A stretch of 5,021 nt of DNA from Bifidobacterium breve (GTDB lineage: Bacteria; Actinomycetota; Actinomycetes; UBA12327): positions 1-5,021 of the forward strand of contig CALQPL010000101.1 of the NCBI GenBank assembly GCA_943332445.1, read 5' to 3'. Positions 1-5,021 of this stretch are shown here, piece by piece. Every line of letters begins with the position of its first letter. Position 1 is the first letter of the stretch. The translations under genes were made by a program, and so were the position numbers. A model generated the notes under the pieces. It saw only the letters and a program-made list of their open reading frames with translations, had not been told where the DNA came from and ran no database searches.

Positions 1-27
1 CTTGGGTGCGCGCAAGTTCTCGGCCAC
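1..27 (-). CDS. hisS: Histidyl-tRNA synthetase, N-terminal nine codons only (partial)
   Basis: Read leftward from a GTG at 27-25, the sequence gives M-A-E-N-L-R-A-P-K and then leaves the window. This resembles the start of histidyl-tRNA synthetases, where a short lead-in is followed by a Q/R-A-P-K/R-G type motif; E. coli HisRS begins MAKNIQAIRG. HisRS is a cytoplasmic class II synthetase that charges tRNA-His using ATP. The GTG shares its G with the TAG stop of the upstream hydrolase (TAGTG), and an AGGGG ribosome-binding site lies six bases upstream inside that gene, so translational coupling is likely. Known gene order supports the call: in Mycobacterium tuberculosis the homologous hydrolase gene Rv2581c lies directly upstream of hisS (Rv2580c). 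Only nine residues are visible, so the identification rests on this short match plus context. Confidence 0.62.
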
Positions 28-713
28 TACAGGCCCCTGTTCGGTGCCGAAGCGCCATCAATAAACGGATTGTGCGTGCGCTCGTAACCAATCGTGGTGG
101 AGTCCCCATGTCCTGGCAGTACCAAAGTGTTGTCAGCCAGCGTCAAGCACTTGGCTCGCAAACTGTGTTGCATCAAATCCGGTGATCCACCAGGTAGATC
201 GGTGCGACCAATTCCTTCACGAAAAAGAACATCGCCTGAAATCAACAGCGGGTCAGCACCTGCATCCATCGCTGGTCGAAACATCACTGATCCCTGAGTA
301 TGTCCAGGGGCGTGGTCAACCGTGATGTGCATGCCAGCAATGTCCATGACTGCGCCGTCTACGAGCTCCTTGATGTCGTCAGGCTCGCTCCACTCCAACC
401 GACCACCAAAGAACTGCTTGGTCTCGGCCGACAGCCCCGACATCGGGTCAACCAACAAGTGTCGATCGCCGGGGTGAATCCACGCCGGAATCCCGCGTGC
501 ACCACAGACGGGAGTGACCGAAAATGTGTGATCAATGTGTCCGTGCGTGAGCAAGACAGCGACGGGCTTCAGGCGGTTTTCAGCGATGATTTCGTCCAAC
601 TGGGGTCCCACATCGGTGCCTGGGTCCACGACCACACACTCTTGACCGGGACCGCTGGCCAGGACATAGCAGTTGGTGCCAAAGGCAGCGGCTGGAAAGC
701 CGGCTACGAACAC
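27..713 (-). CDS. MBL-fold metallo-hydrolase, glyoxalase II-like
   Basis: Complete 228-residue cytoplasmic metallo-beta-lactamase-fold hydrolase with no signal peptide or membrane segment. The metal-site signature is intact: THGHIDH at residues 56-62, the next ligand His138 in APGHT, the bridging Asp161 in SGD, and His202 in LPGH; GRTD at 169-172 is also typical of the glyoxalase II/ETHE1 branch. Such enzymes bind two metals (Zn, or Fe/Mn) and usually hydrolyse thioesters such as S-lactoylglutathione. Actinobacteria generally use mycothiol rather than glutathione, so the real substrate is uncertain, and generic 'hydroxyacylglutathione hydrolase' names should be read with caution. The start is GTG at 713-711, chosen because GGAGGG (719-724) sits five bases upstream and the N-terminus (MFVAGFPAAAFGTNCYVLA) matches what I recall of the M. 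tuberculosis homologue Rv2581c. It overlaps the following hisS start by one base and is divergent from the cyclophilin gene. Family is certain; substrate is not. Confidence 0.93.
   Translation of the reverse strand: MFVAGFPAAAFGTNCYVLASGPGQECVVVDPGTDVGPQLDEIIAENRLKPVAVLLTHGHIDHTFSVTPVCGARGIPAWIHPGDRHLLVDPMSGLSAETKQFFGGRLEWSEPDDIKELVDGAVMDIAGMHITVDHAPGHTQGSVMFRPAMDAGADPLLISGDVLFREGIGRTDLPGGSPDLMQHSLRAKCLTLADNTLVLPGHGDSTTIGYERTHNPFIDGASAPNRGL
34..38 (-). promoter_or_regulatory. Ribosome-binding site for hisS, inside the MBL hydrolase gene
   Basis: The minus strand reads AGGGG, six bases before the GTG at 27-25. It lies within the last codons of the upstream hydrolase. It supports GTG as the hisS start and supports coupled translation of the two genes. 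Confidence 0.5.
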
Positions 714-718
714 GGGAA

Positions 719-724
719 CCCTCC
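719..724 (-). promoter_or_regulatory. Ribosome-binding site of the MBL hydrolase (decides a GTG start)
   Basis: The minus strand reads GGAGGG, with a five-base spacer (714-718) before the GTG at 713-711. This strong Shine-Dalgarno fixes the non-ATG start. Confidence 0.75.
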
Positions 725-751
725 GAGGCGCAGATTCGTCTGGACTAGTGA

Positions 752-757
752 ACCCTA
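752..757 (-). promoter_or_regulatory. Possible -10 element for the leftward MBL-hisS operon (weak)
   Basis: The minus strand reads TAGGGT, which fits the loose actinobacterial TANNNT pattern for the primary sigma factor. It would give a leader of about 30 bases before the GTG at 713. No convincing -35 box is found at 16-18 bases spacing; the best that can be read is CTGTGA at 774-779. The call is tentative and relies mainly on position in the divergent gap. Confidence 0.22.
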
Positions 758-772
758 CCGAGGCACCAAGGA

Positions 773-801
773 TTCACAGCCGCCCCACGCGGCTCTAGAC
801 T
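773..801 (+). promoter_or_regulatory. Candidate primary-sigma promoter for the cyclophilin-DUF349 genes
   Basis: TTCACA at 773-778 (5/6 to TTGACA) is followed by a 17-base spacer and TAGACT at 796-801 (4/6 to TATAAT, and a fit to TANNNT). Transcription would begin near 808, giving a leader of about 63 bases that contains the inverted repeat at 816-850. The spacing is ideal and the site is in the divergent intergenic region, but it was found by reading only and no start site is proven. Confidence 0.5.
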
Positions 802-818
802 CCAGCGTGGCTCTAGGT
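789..818. repeat. Direct repeat of GGCTCTAG, 18-bp period, across the -10 region
   Basis: GGCTCTAG occurs at 791-798 and again at 809-816. Allowing purine/pyrimidine swaps, the match extends to 12 positions (789-800 and 807-818). The first copy overlaps the candidate -10 hexamer and the second covers the predicted transcription start. It could be a tandem operator or chance; the 18-bp period is not a whole multiple of the helical turn (about 1.7 turns), which is a point against cooperative same-face binding. Confidence 0.4.
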
Positions 819-850
819 CCGCCCACTCGTCGTCGCGGGTTGGACGGACC
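816..850 (+). promoter_or_regulatory. Inverted repeat / predicted leader hairpin upstream of the cyclophilin gene
   Basis: GGTCCGCCCA (816-825) pairs with TGGACGGACC (841-850): nine of ten positions are complementary, with one C-A mismatch at 822/844, around a 15-base loop. It lies after the predicted transcription start and ends 11 bases before the Shine-Dalgarno at 862. No T-tract follows, so it is not an intrinsic terminator. It may stabilise the mRNA, tune translation, or act as a DNA operator; the sequence does not say which. Confidence 0.45.
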
Positions 851-861
851 ACCGGATAGAT

Positions 862-866
862 GGAGG
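862..866 (+). promoter_or_regulatory. Ribosome-binding site of the cyclophilin gene
   Basis: GGAGG followed by AAAC and then the ATG at 871. The strong Shine-Dalgarno match supports this start, although the four-base spacer is slightly short. Confidence 0.7.
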
Positions 867-870
867 AAAC

Positions 871-1779
871 ATGGCCAGCAAGGATCGCGAGCGCGCCGAG
901 AACAAGCTCAAGCGGGAGCTTGAACAACTCGAGGCTGCAAAGCAGGCATCTGCCAGCGAGCGTAAGACTCGCATCGTCATCATCGGCGCTGTGGTCTTAG
1001 TCGTCATCCTTGGCGGAATTGGGATTTCCAAGGCCATGAGCGGATCGTCGTCTTCTTCTGACACCGCCAGCACGGACACCTCATCGAACTCCACGTCAAC
1101 CACCGGCGACAAGCCAACCGTGACTAACTGCAAGCAAGTAAAAACCATTTCAACCAAGGCCAAGCAGTACAACCCTGGCTACAACCAAATTCAGCTTGCC
1201 AAAGACAAGACGCTGGGGCTGTTTCTAAAGAGCAACTGTGGCGACATCGAAGTCGAATTTGAAGCCAACGCCCCCACGTTGACCAAGAACATGATCTTCT
1301 TGGCCAACACCGGTGCACCCGTTCAGCGCATCCCGGGAGATGAAAAGAGTGGGGTCAAGAACGTTGAGGGCTACTTCGACAACAGCCCCTGCCATCGCTT
1401 GACCACCTCCGGAATTTTCGTTTTGCAGTGTGGCGACCCGACGGGTACCGGCACTGGCGGCCCGGGCTACACCGTGCTGGACGAAAACTTGAACCCCGGC
1501 CTTAAGGACGCGGGCAATGGAGCCGTGATCTACCCCCGCCTGACGGTGGCCATGGCCAACAGCGGCCCCAACTCCAACGGCAGCCAGTTCTTCATCGTCT
1601 ACAAGGACTCCCCCCTCCCACCGAACTACTCGGTCATCGGGACGGTCACCAAGGGAATGGAGATCGTGGACAAAGTGGCTGCTGCAGGCGTAAAGGGCGG
1701 CAAAACTGACGGCTCACCGGTCCAACAGCTAGTCATGTCCAAGATTAATTCTTTCGAGAAATACCAACTCCCCCAATAG
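871..1779 (+). CDS. Membrane-anchored cyclophilin-type peptidyl-prolyl cis-trans isomerase
   Basis: A 302-residue protein that should catalyse cis-trans isomerisation of Xaa-Pro bonds outside the membrane. Residues 1-33 are highly charged and helical (cytoplasmic); about 34-52 form one hydrophobic segment; 58-79 are a Ser/Thr-rich linker; about 113-295 are the cyclophilin domain. The positive N-terminus predicts an N-in, C-out (type II) topology. Catalytic landmarks against human CypA: Arg176 (R55) in CHRL, Phe183 (F60) and Gln186 (Q63) before CGDP, the GTGTGGPGY loop at 192-200, and Asn230 (N102), Gln239 (Q111) and Phe241 (F113) around ANSGPNSNGSQFF. There are oddities: M61 is Val184, H126 corresponds to Tyr253, W121 falls on Pro248/Leu249, and two extra residues separate Arg176 from Phe183. 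Four cysteines (87, 123, 174, 187) all lie on the outer side. It resembles M. tuberculosis PpiB (Rv2582), which occupies the same place beside rel. The DUF349 gene follows after 62 bp. Confidence 0.93.
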   Translation: MASKDRERAENKLKRELEQLEAAKQASASERKTRIVIIGAVVLVVILGGIGISKAMSGSSSSSDTASTDTSSNSTSTTGDKPTVTNCKQVKTISTKAKQYNPGYNQIQLAKDKTLGLFLKSNCGDIEVEFEANAPTLTKNMIFLANTGAPVQRIPGDEKSGVKNVEGYFDNSPCHRLTTSGIFVLQCGDPTGTGTGGPGYTVLDENLNPGLKDAGNGAVIYPRLTVAMANSGPNSNGSQFFIVYKDSPLPPNYSVIGTVTKGMEIVDKVAAAGVKGGKTDGSPVQQLVMSKINSFEKYQLPQ

Positions 1780-1790
1780 GCGGACCAAAG

Positions 1791-1837
1791 TTGGCTACAT
1801 TGAGCACTTCCATCTAGTAAGCAACGAGCCGTAAGGA
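1791..1837 (+). promoter_or_regulatory. Gap before the DUF349 gene: Shine-Dalgarno and possible weak internal promoter
   Basis: AAGGA at 1833-1837 is the ribosome-binding site, four bases before the ATG at 1842. Upstream, TTGGCT (1791-1796) with TAGTAA (1815-1820) at 18-base spacing, or TACATT (1796-1801) as a TANNNT -10 without a matching -35, could be a weak promoter. CCAA-AG-TTGG (1785-1794) is too small for a terminator and has no T-tract. Nothing visible here stops transcription coming from the cyclophilin gene. The Shine-Dalgarno is reliable; the promoter is speculative. Confidence 0.3.
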
Positions 1838-1841
1838 CACC

Positions 1842-3071
1842 ATGAGCAGCCAAGACTGGGGCCGCGTCGATGACGCTGGCAACGTTTACGTACGCGTCGC
1901 AGACGAAGAACGCTTGATTGCTTCATGGCAAGCCGGTCCCCCCGAGGAAGGCTTGAGTTTCTACCAACGGCGCTTTGACGGACTGAACGCTGAAGTCACG
2001 CTCCTGGAGAAGCGCCTCAAGGCCGGCGGAGTTGACCCAGAAACCGCACTGGGAACCATTGCGCGGTTAAAGGAACAAGTTGCCGCTGGCGCAGCGGTTG
2101 GCGACCTTGCGACGTTGGATCGCCGACTTGATGCAGCAGTAGCCCTCGTTGACCAGCGCAAGGAAGCCGTCAAGGAAGAGCGCAAAGCCGACAAGGCCAA
2201 GGCTCTGGCCAATCGTGAAGCCATCGTCGTCGAAGCCGAAAAGCTGGGCACGAGCACCACATGGAAAGCATCCGGTGATCGCTTCCGCGATTTGCTCGAG
2301 GAATGGAAGAACGCTCCGCGCGTGGACCGCTCGGCCGAGCAGGCCATGTGGAAGCGCTTTAGCGCTGCCCGCACCACGTTCGACCGCGCTCGCCGCTCGC
2401 ACTTTGCTGCCTTGGACGTTGAACGCGAAAAGGCCAAAGTCATCAAGGGTCGATTGGCTGACGAAGCCGAAGCCTTGACCACCAGCACGGACCTAGCCGA
2501 GACCTCGCGCCGTTACCGGGACCTGATGGCGCAATGGAAGGCCGCTGGACGCGCGGGCAAGGGCGACGACGAGATGCTCTGGCAGCGTTTCAAGACCGCA
2601 CAGGACGCCTTCTTCGCTCGCAAGAACGAGAAGGACGCCGAACAAGGCGTGGAGCATGCAGCCAACCTGGCCGCCAAGCAAGAACTGGCCACCAAGGCTG
2701 AAGCCCTCTTGCCCATCACCGACATTGGCAGTGCCAAAGCCGCTCTTCGTGAGATCAGCAAGGCCTGGGAGGCCATCGGCCATGTCCCCCGCGATGACAA
2801 GGCCAAGATTGAACAGCGCCTGAAGAAGGTAGAAGACGCCGTTCGCAACGCTGAACAAGAACTCTGGAAGCGCCAAGACCCCGCGGCCCGAGCTCGAGCT
2901 CAAGATGCCGTCGATCAACTACTAGGCGTTATTGCCAAACTGGAGAAGCAACGCGATGCTGCTTCAGCCAAGGGTGATCAGCGGGGTGTTGACCAAGCCA
3001 ATGAGTCCATCGCTGCCCGTCAAGAATGGCTCCTGCAGGCGCAAAGCGCACTGGATGAGTTCAGCCAGTAA
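1842..3071 (+). CDS. DUF349 domain-containing protein, three repeats
   Basis: A 409-residue, strongly charged, almost wholly helical protein, predicted cytoplasmic, with no signal peptide or membrane segment. After an N-terminal module (about 1-60: WGRVDDAGNVYVRVADEER, then SWQAGPPEEGL) there is a coiled-coil stretch (about 45-135). Three DUF349-type repeats follow at about 140-190, 217-265 and 294-345, spaced about 77 residues. Repeats one and two show the core pattern of paired basic/acidic helices: F/Y-R-D-L, then W-K-x-A, then a W-x-R-F helix (EEWKNAP with MWKRF; AQWKAAG with LWQRF). The third is weaker (KAWEAIG, with IEQRL in place of WxRF). A last coiled coil runs about 350-407. The family is recognised but has no established biochemical role, so no function is given. 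Start ATG at 1842 has AAGGA four bases upstream. Such genes commonly neighbour cyclophilin and rel genes in actinobacteria, which hints at a link but proves none. The last 11 bp overlap the end of rel on the other strand. Confidence 0.9.
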   Translation: MSSQDWGRVDDAGNVYVRVADEERLIASWQAGPPEEGLSFYQRRFDGLNAEVTLLEKRLKAGGVDPETALGTIARLKEQVAAGAAVGDLATLDRRLDAAVALVDQRKEAVKEERKADKAKALANREAIVVEAEKLGTSTTWKASGDRFRDLLEEWKNAPRVDRSAEQAMWKRFSAARTTFDRARRSHFAALDVEREKAKVIKGRLADEAEALTTSTDLAETSRRYRDLMAQWKAAGRAGKGDDEMLWQRFKTAQDAFFARKNEKDAEQGVEHAANLAAKQELATKAEALLPITDIGSAKAALREISKAWEAIGHVPRDDKAKIEQRLKKVEDAVRNAEQELWKRQDPAARARAQDAVDQLLGVIAKLEKQRDAASAKGDQRGVDQANESIAARQEWLLQAQSALDEFSQ

Positions 3072-5021
3072 CGCGGTACACGTCAAACACTCCTGCCACA
3101 CCGCGTACGGCTCGCAAGACGTGATCCAGGTGCTTGGGGTCAGCCATTTCAAAGGTGAACCGGCTCATCGCAATCCGATCCTTTGATGTGCTCACCGACG
3201 CAGACAAGATGTTGACATGTTGATCAGACAGCGCCCTGGTCACATCAGAGAGCAACCGAGAGCGGTCGAGCGCTTCAATTTGAATGTTGACCAAGAACAT
3301 GGACTGTGAGGTCGGCGCCCACTGCACCTCCACAAAGCGATCCACCTGGTCAGCCATCGCCTCAACATTTACGCAGTCCGTTCGGTGCACCGACACCCCA
3401 CTGCCCCTGGTAACAAAACCGACAATCTCATCGCCTGGGACAGGCGTGCAGCAGCGGGCTAGCTTGGACCACACCTCCCCAGCCCCCAAAACCACGACCC
3501 CGGAGTCGCCTCGGTCACGCCCAAAGCGCATGGCGGCAACCGAGGTGTCAGTGTCGACAATGTCCTCAGCCAGAGCCTGCGTACCGCCCATGTGCGTCAC
3601 CAGCTTGGCGACCACTGAACCGGCAGAAACCCGATTCTCGCCAATGGCGATGAACAGCGCATGGATGTCTTCACAGTGCAGGGCGTGCGCGACCGTGGCG
3701 AGGTCGTCTCCGGTCATCACCCGTAGTGGCAAACCTTCTTTGCGCAACGCCTTGGCTAGTTCATCGCGGCCAAGTTCGGCCGCTTCTTCGCGGCGCTCCT
3801 TAGAGAACCAGGCCTTAATGCGATTGCGCGCACGACTACTACCGACGAAGTTCAACCAATCCAGCGAAGGGCCCGCGCCCTCACCCTTAGAAGTAAAGAC
3901 CTCAACCACGTCACCGTTGTCGAGTTTTGACTCCAGTGGAACGAGTCGACCATTGACGCGAGCTCCGATACAGCGGTGACCTACTTCGGTGTGAACCGCG
4001 TACGCCATGTCCACAGCAGTCGAACCGGCCGGCAAAGCCAACACATCACCCTTGGGCGTGAAGACAAAGACCTCGGCAGTACTCAAGTCGTAGCGCAGGC
4101 CATCGAGGAACTCACTGGGGTCAGCAGTTTCTTGCTGCCAGTCCAGAAGTTGTTTGAGCCAGTACATATCGCCCGAGTCACGAATGCCCGTGGTGCGGCC
4201 CGTCGCATCTTCTTTGTACTTCCAGTGCGAGGCGATCCCGTATTCGGCGCGACGATGCATGGCGTAGGTCCGGATCTGTAGTTCAACCGGCTTCCCTGCT
4301 GGTCCCATCACTGTGGTGTGCAGAGATTCGTACATGTTGAACTTCGGCATGGCGATGTAGTCCTTGAAGCGGCCAGGAACTGGGTTCCATCGGGCATGAA
4401 TCGCGCCCAGCGCCCCATAACAATCCCGAACATCCTCAACCAAGATACGCACACCGACCAGGTCATAAATATCGGTGAAGTCGCGACCTCGCACGATCAT
4501 CTTTTGGTAGACCGAATACAAGTGCTTGGGCCGCCCCGTCACGGTGGCCTTGATGTTTTGGTCTGCCAGATCATGACTGACTTGTGCGATCACATCGGAT
4601 AGGTAGCCAGCCCGTTCCGGCGCACGTTCATCGACCAGTTCCTTGATCTCGTCAAACATTTTCGGCTTCAACGTCGCAAACGCGAGGTCTTCTAATTCCC
4701 ACTTAATGGCATTCATGCCGAGCCGGTGAGCCAACGGGGCATAAATTTCTAGTGTTTCTTGAGCCTTCGCCTCCTGTCGATCAGGATTGAGGACACTCAG
4801 TGTGCGCATGTTGTGCAACCGATCGGCCAACTTGATGACCAACACCCGAATATCGCGAGCCATCGCCACGACCATCTTGCGCACTGTCTCGGCCTGGGCG
4901 GCATTGCCATACTTGAGTTTGTCGAGCTTGGTCACTCCATCAACGAGTTCGGCGACTTCATCGCCGAAGGTTTCCCGCAATTCCGCCAGCGAATACGACG
5001 TGTCTTCAACCGTGTCGTGCA
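3061..5021 (-). CDS. rel: Bifunctional (p)ppGpp synthetase/hydrolase Rel (RSH family), N-terminus outside the window
   Basis: Long RSH stringent-response enzyme, cytoplasmic and ribosome-associated. It makes (p)ppGpp by pyrophosphate transfer from ATP to GDP/GTP and degrades it to GDP/GTP and pyrophosphate. 652 complete codons are visible, numbered here from the His codon at 5019-5017. Hydrolase (HD): HDTVEDT at 1-7 supplies the HD and ED residues, and Asp66 in KLADRLHNM the second metal-site Asp. Synthetase: GRPKH (162-166), YDLVGVR (185-191), RFKD (217-220), the G-loop Tyr230 before ESLHTTV, and Glu246 in ELQIRT. TGS domain about 315-377; helical region about 380-485; Cys-rich element with Cys523, Cys524, His545 and Cys549; C-terminal ACT about 571-652. 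RFKD (RXKD class, not EXDD) together with an intact HD site indicates a bifunctional Rel rather than synthetase-only RelA. The TTG at 4980 is not the start: the frame runs open to the edge with conserved residues. Roughly 80-140 N-terminal residues are missing. Confidence 0.96.
   Translation of the reverse strand, partial: HDTVEDTSYSLAELRETFGDEVAELVDGVTKLDKLKYGNAAQAETVRKMVVAMARDIRVLVIKLADRLHNMRTLSVLNPDRQEAKAQETLEIYAPLAHRLGMNAIKWELEDLAFATLKPKMFDEIKELVDERAPERAGYLSDVIAQVSHDLADQNIKATVTGRPKHLYSVYQKMIVRGRDFTDIYDLVGVRILVEDVRDCYGALGAIHARWNPVPGRFKDYIAMPKFNMYESLHTTVMGPAGKPVELQIRTYAMHRRAEYGIASHWKYKEDATGRTTGIRDSGDMYWLKQLLDWQQETADPSEFLDGLRYDLSTAEVFVFTPKGDVLALPAGSTAVDMAYAVHTEVGHRCIGARVNGRLVPLESKLDNGDVVEVFTSKGEGAGPSLDWLNFVGSSRARNRIKAWFSKERREEAAELGRDELAKALRKEGLPLRVMTGDDLATVAHALHCEDIHALFIAIGENRVSAGSVVAKLVTHMGGTQALAEDIVDTDTSVAAMRFGRDRGDSGVVVLGAGEVWSKLARCCTPVPGDEIVGFVTRGSGVSVHRTDCVNVEAMADQVDRFVEVQWAPTSQSMFLVNIQIEALDRSRLLSDVTRALSDQHVNILSASVSTSKDRIAMSRFTFEMADPKHLDHVLRAVRGVAGVFDVYRVTG
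3071..3106. repeat. Inverted repeat just past the DUF349 stop, within the rel 3' end
   Basis: ACGCGGT (3071-3077) and ACCGCGT (3100-3106) are perfect seven-base complementary arms around a 22-base loop, immediately after the DUF349 stop and within the last codons of rel. No T-tract follows on either strand, so it is not a canonical intrinsic terminator. It could assist termination or protect the DUF349 mRNA 3' end, or be a by-product of rel coding sequence. Confidence 0.25.

Noticed and set aside
300..923. 207-codon open frame on the plus strand across the MBL gene and the divergent gap
   Set aside because: It is antisense to an intact enzyme with all metal ligands, resembles no family I know, has no convincing ribosome-binding site, and runs through the promoter region and into the cyclophilin gene in another frame.
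1785..1794. CCAA-AG-TTGG palindrome after the cyclophilin stop as a terminator
   Set aside because: A four-base stem with a two-base loop and no T-run cannot form a stable terminator.
2493..2918. 141-codon minus-strand frame within the DUF349 gene
   Set aside because: It is a shadow of the DUF349 coding sequence: Leu/Gly-rich, with no domain pattern and no initiation signals.
3050..3069. ACTGG/CCAGT inverted repeat as a bidirectional terminator between the DUF349 gene and rel
   Set aside because: The stem is only five base pairs with a ten-base loop and no T-tract on either side.
3284..3979. 231-codon plus-strand open frame antisense to rel
   Set aside because: Its Ser/Thr/Arg-rich low-complexity composition is typical of the complement of a GC-biased gene, and rel is unambiguous on the other strand.
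4978..4980. TTG as the start of rel
   Set aside because: The frame stays open to the window edge, and the 13 upstream codons encode the conserved HDTVEDT hydrolase motif, so the gene begins beyond the window.
1..5021. Search for a novel defence, mobile, CRISPR or RNA-based system
   Set aside because: Every long stretch is explained by conserved housekeeping genes in a known actinobacterial order. No repeat arrays, terminal inverted repeats, transposase, tRNA or rRNA sequences were seen, and composition looks even across the genes.

Overview
This window looks like ordinary, conserved chromosomal DNA from an actinobacterium (Actinomycetota). GC is moderate, roughly 55-60% by eye. Three things point to that phylum: the protein sequences themselves, a membrane-anchored cyclophilin of the actinobacterial type, and a gene order that matches from memory the hisS - Rv2581c - ppiB - relA block of Mycobacterium tuberculosis (with a DUF349 gene inserted, as in many other actinobacteria). 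I cannot place it below phylum level.

Layout, left to right. Positions 1-27 (minus) are the first nine codons of what is very probably hisS (histidyl-tRNA synthetase), whose GTG start overlaps the stop of the next gene by one base. Positions 27-713 (minus) encode a complete glyoxalase-II-like metallo-beta-lactamase-fold hydrolase. Positions 714-870 are a divergent intergenic region. It holds a good candidate promoter for the rightward genes, a short direct repeat over the -10 region, and a hairpin-forming inverted repeat in the presumed leader. Positions 871-1779 (plus) encode a membrane-anchored cyclophilin-type peptidyl-prolyl isomerase. Positions 1842-3071 (plus) encode a helical protein with three DUF349 repeats. 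Positions 3061-5021 (minus) hold all but the N-terminus of the bifunctional (p)ppGpp synthetase/hydrolase Rel, which runs off the right edge.

The leftward MBL-hisS pair is probably translationally coupled. The rightward cyclophilin and DUF349 genes are 62 bp apart with no visible terminator, so they may share a transcript. The DUF349 gene and rel converge and overlap tail-to-tail by 11 bp. Functions are housekeeping: tRNA charging, small-metabolite or thioester hydrolysis, extracytoplasmic protein folding, and stringent-response signalling. I see no mobile element, CRISPR array, RNA gene, phage gene or defence system, and no sign of recent transfer. No gene-free stretch exceeds 300 bases. The points most worth a second look are the leader hairpin and repeat before the cyclophilin, the convergent overlap at the rel terminus, and the atypical cyclophilin active site.
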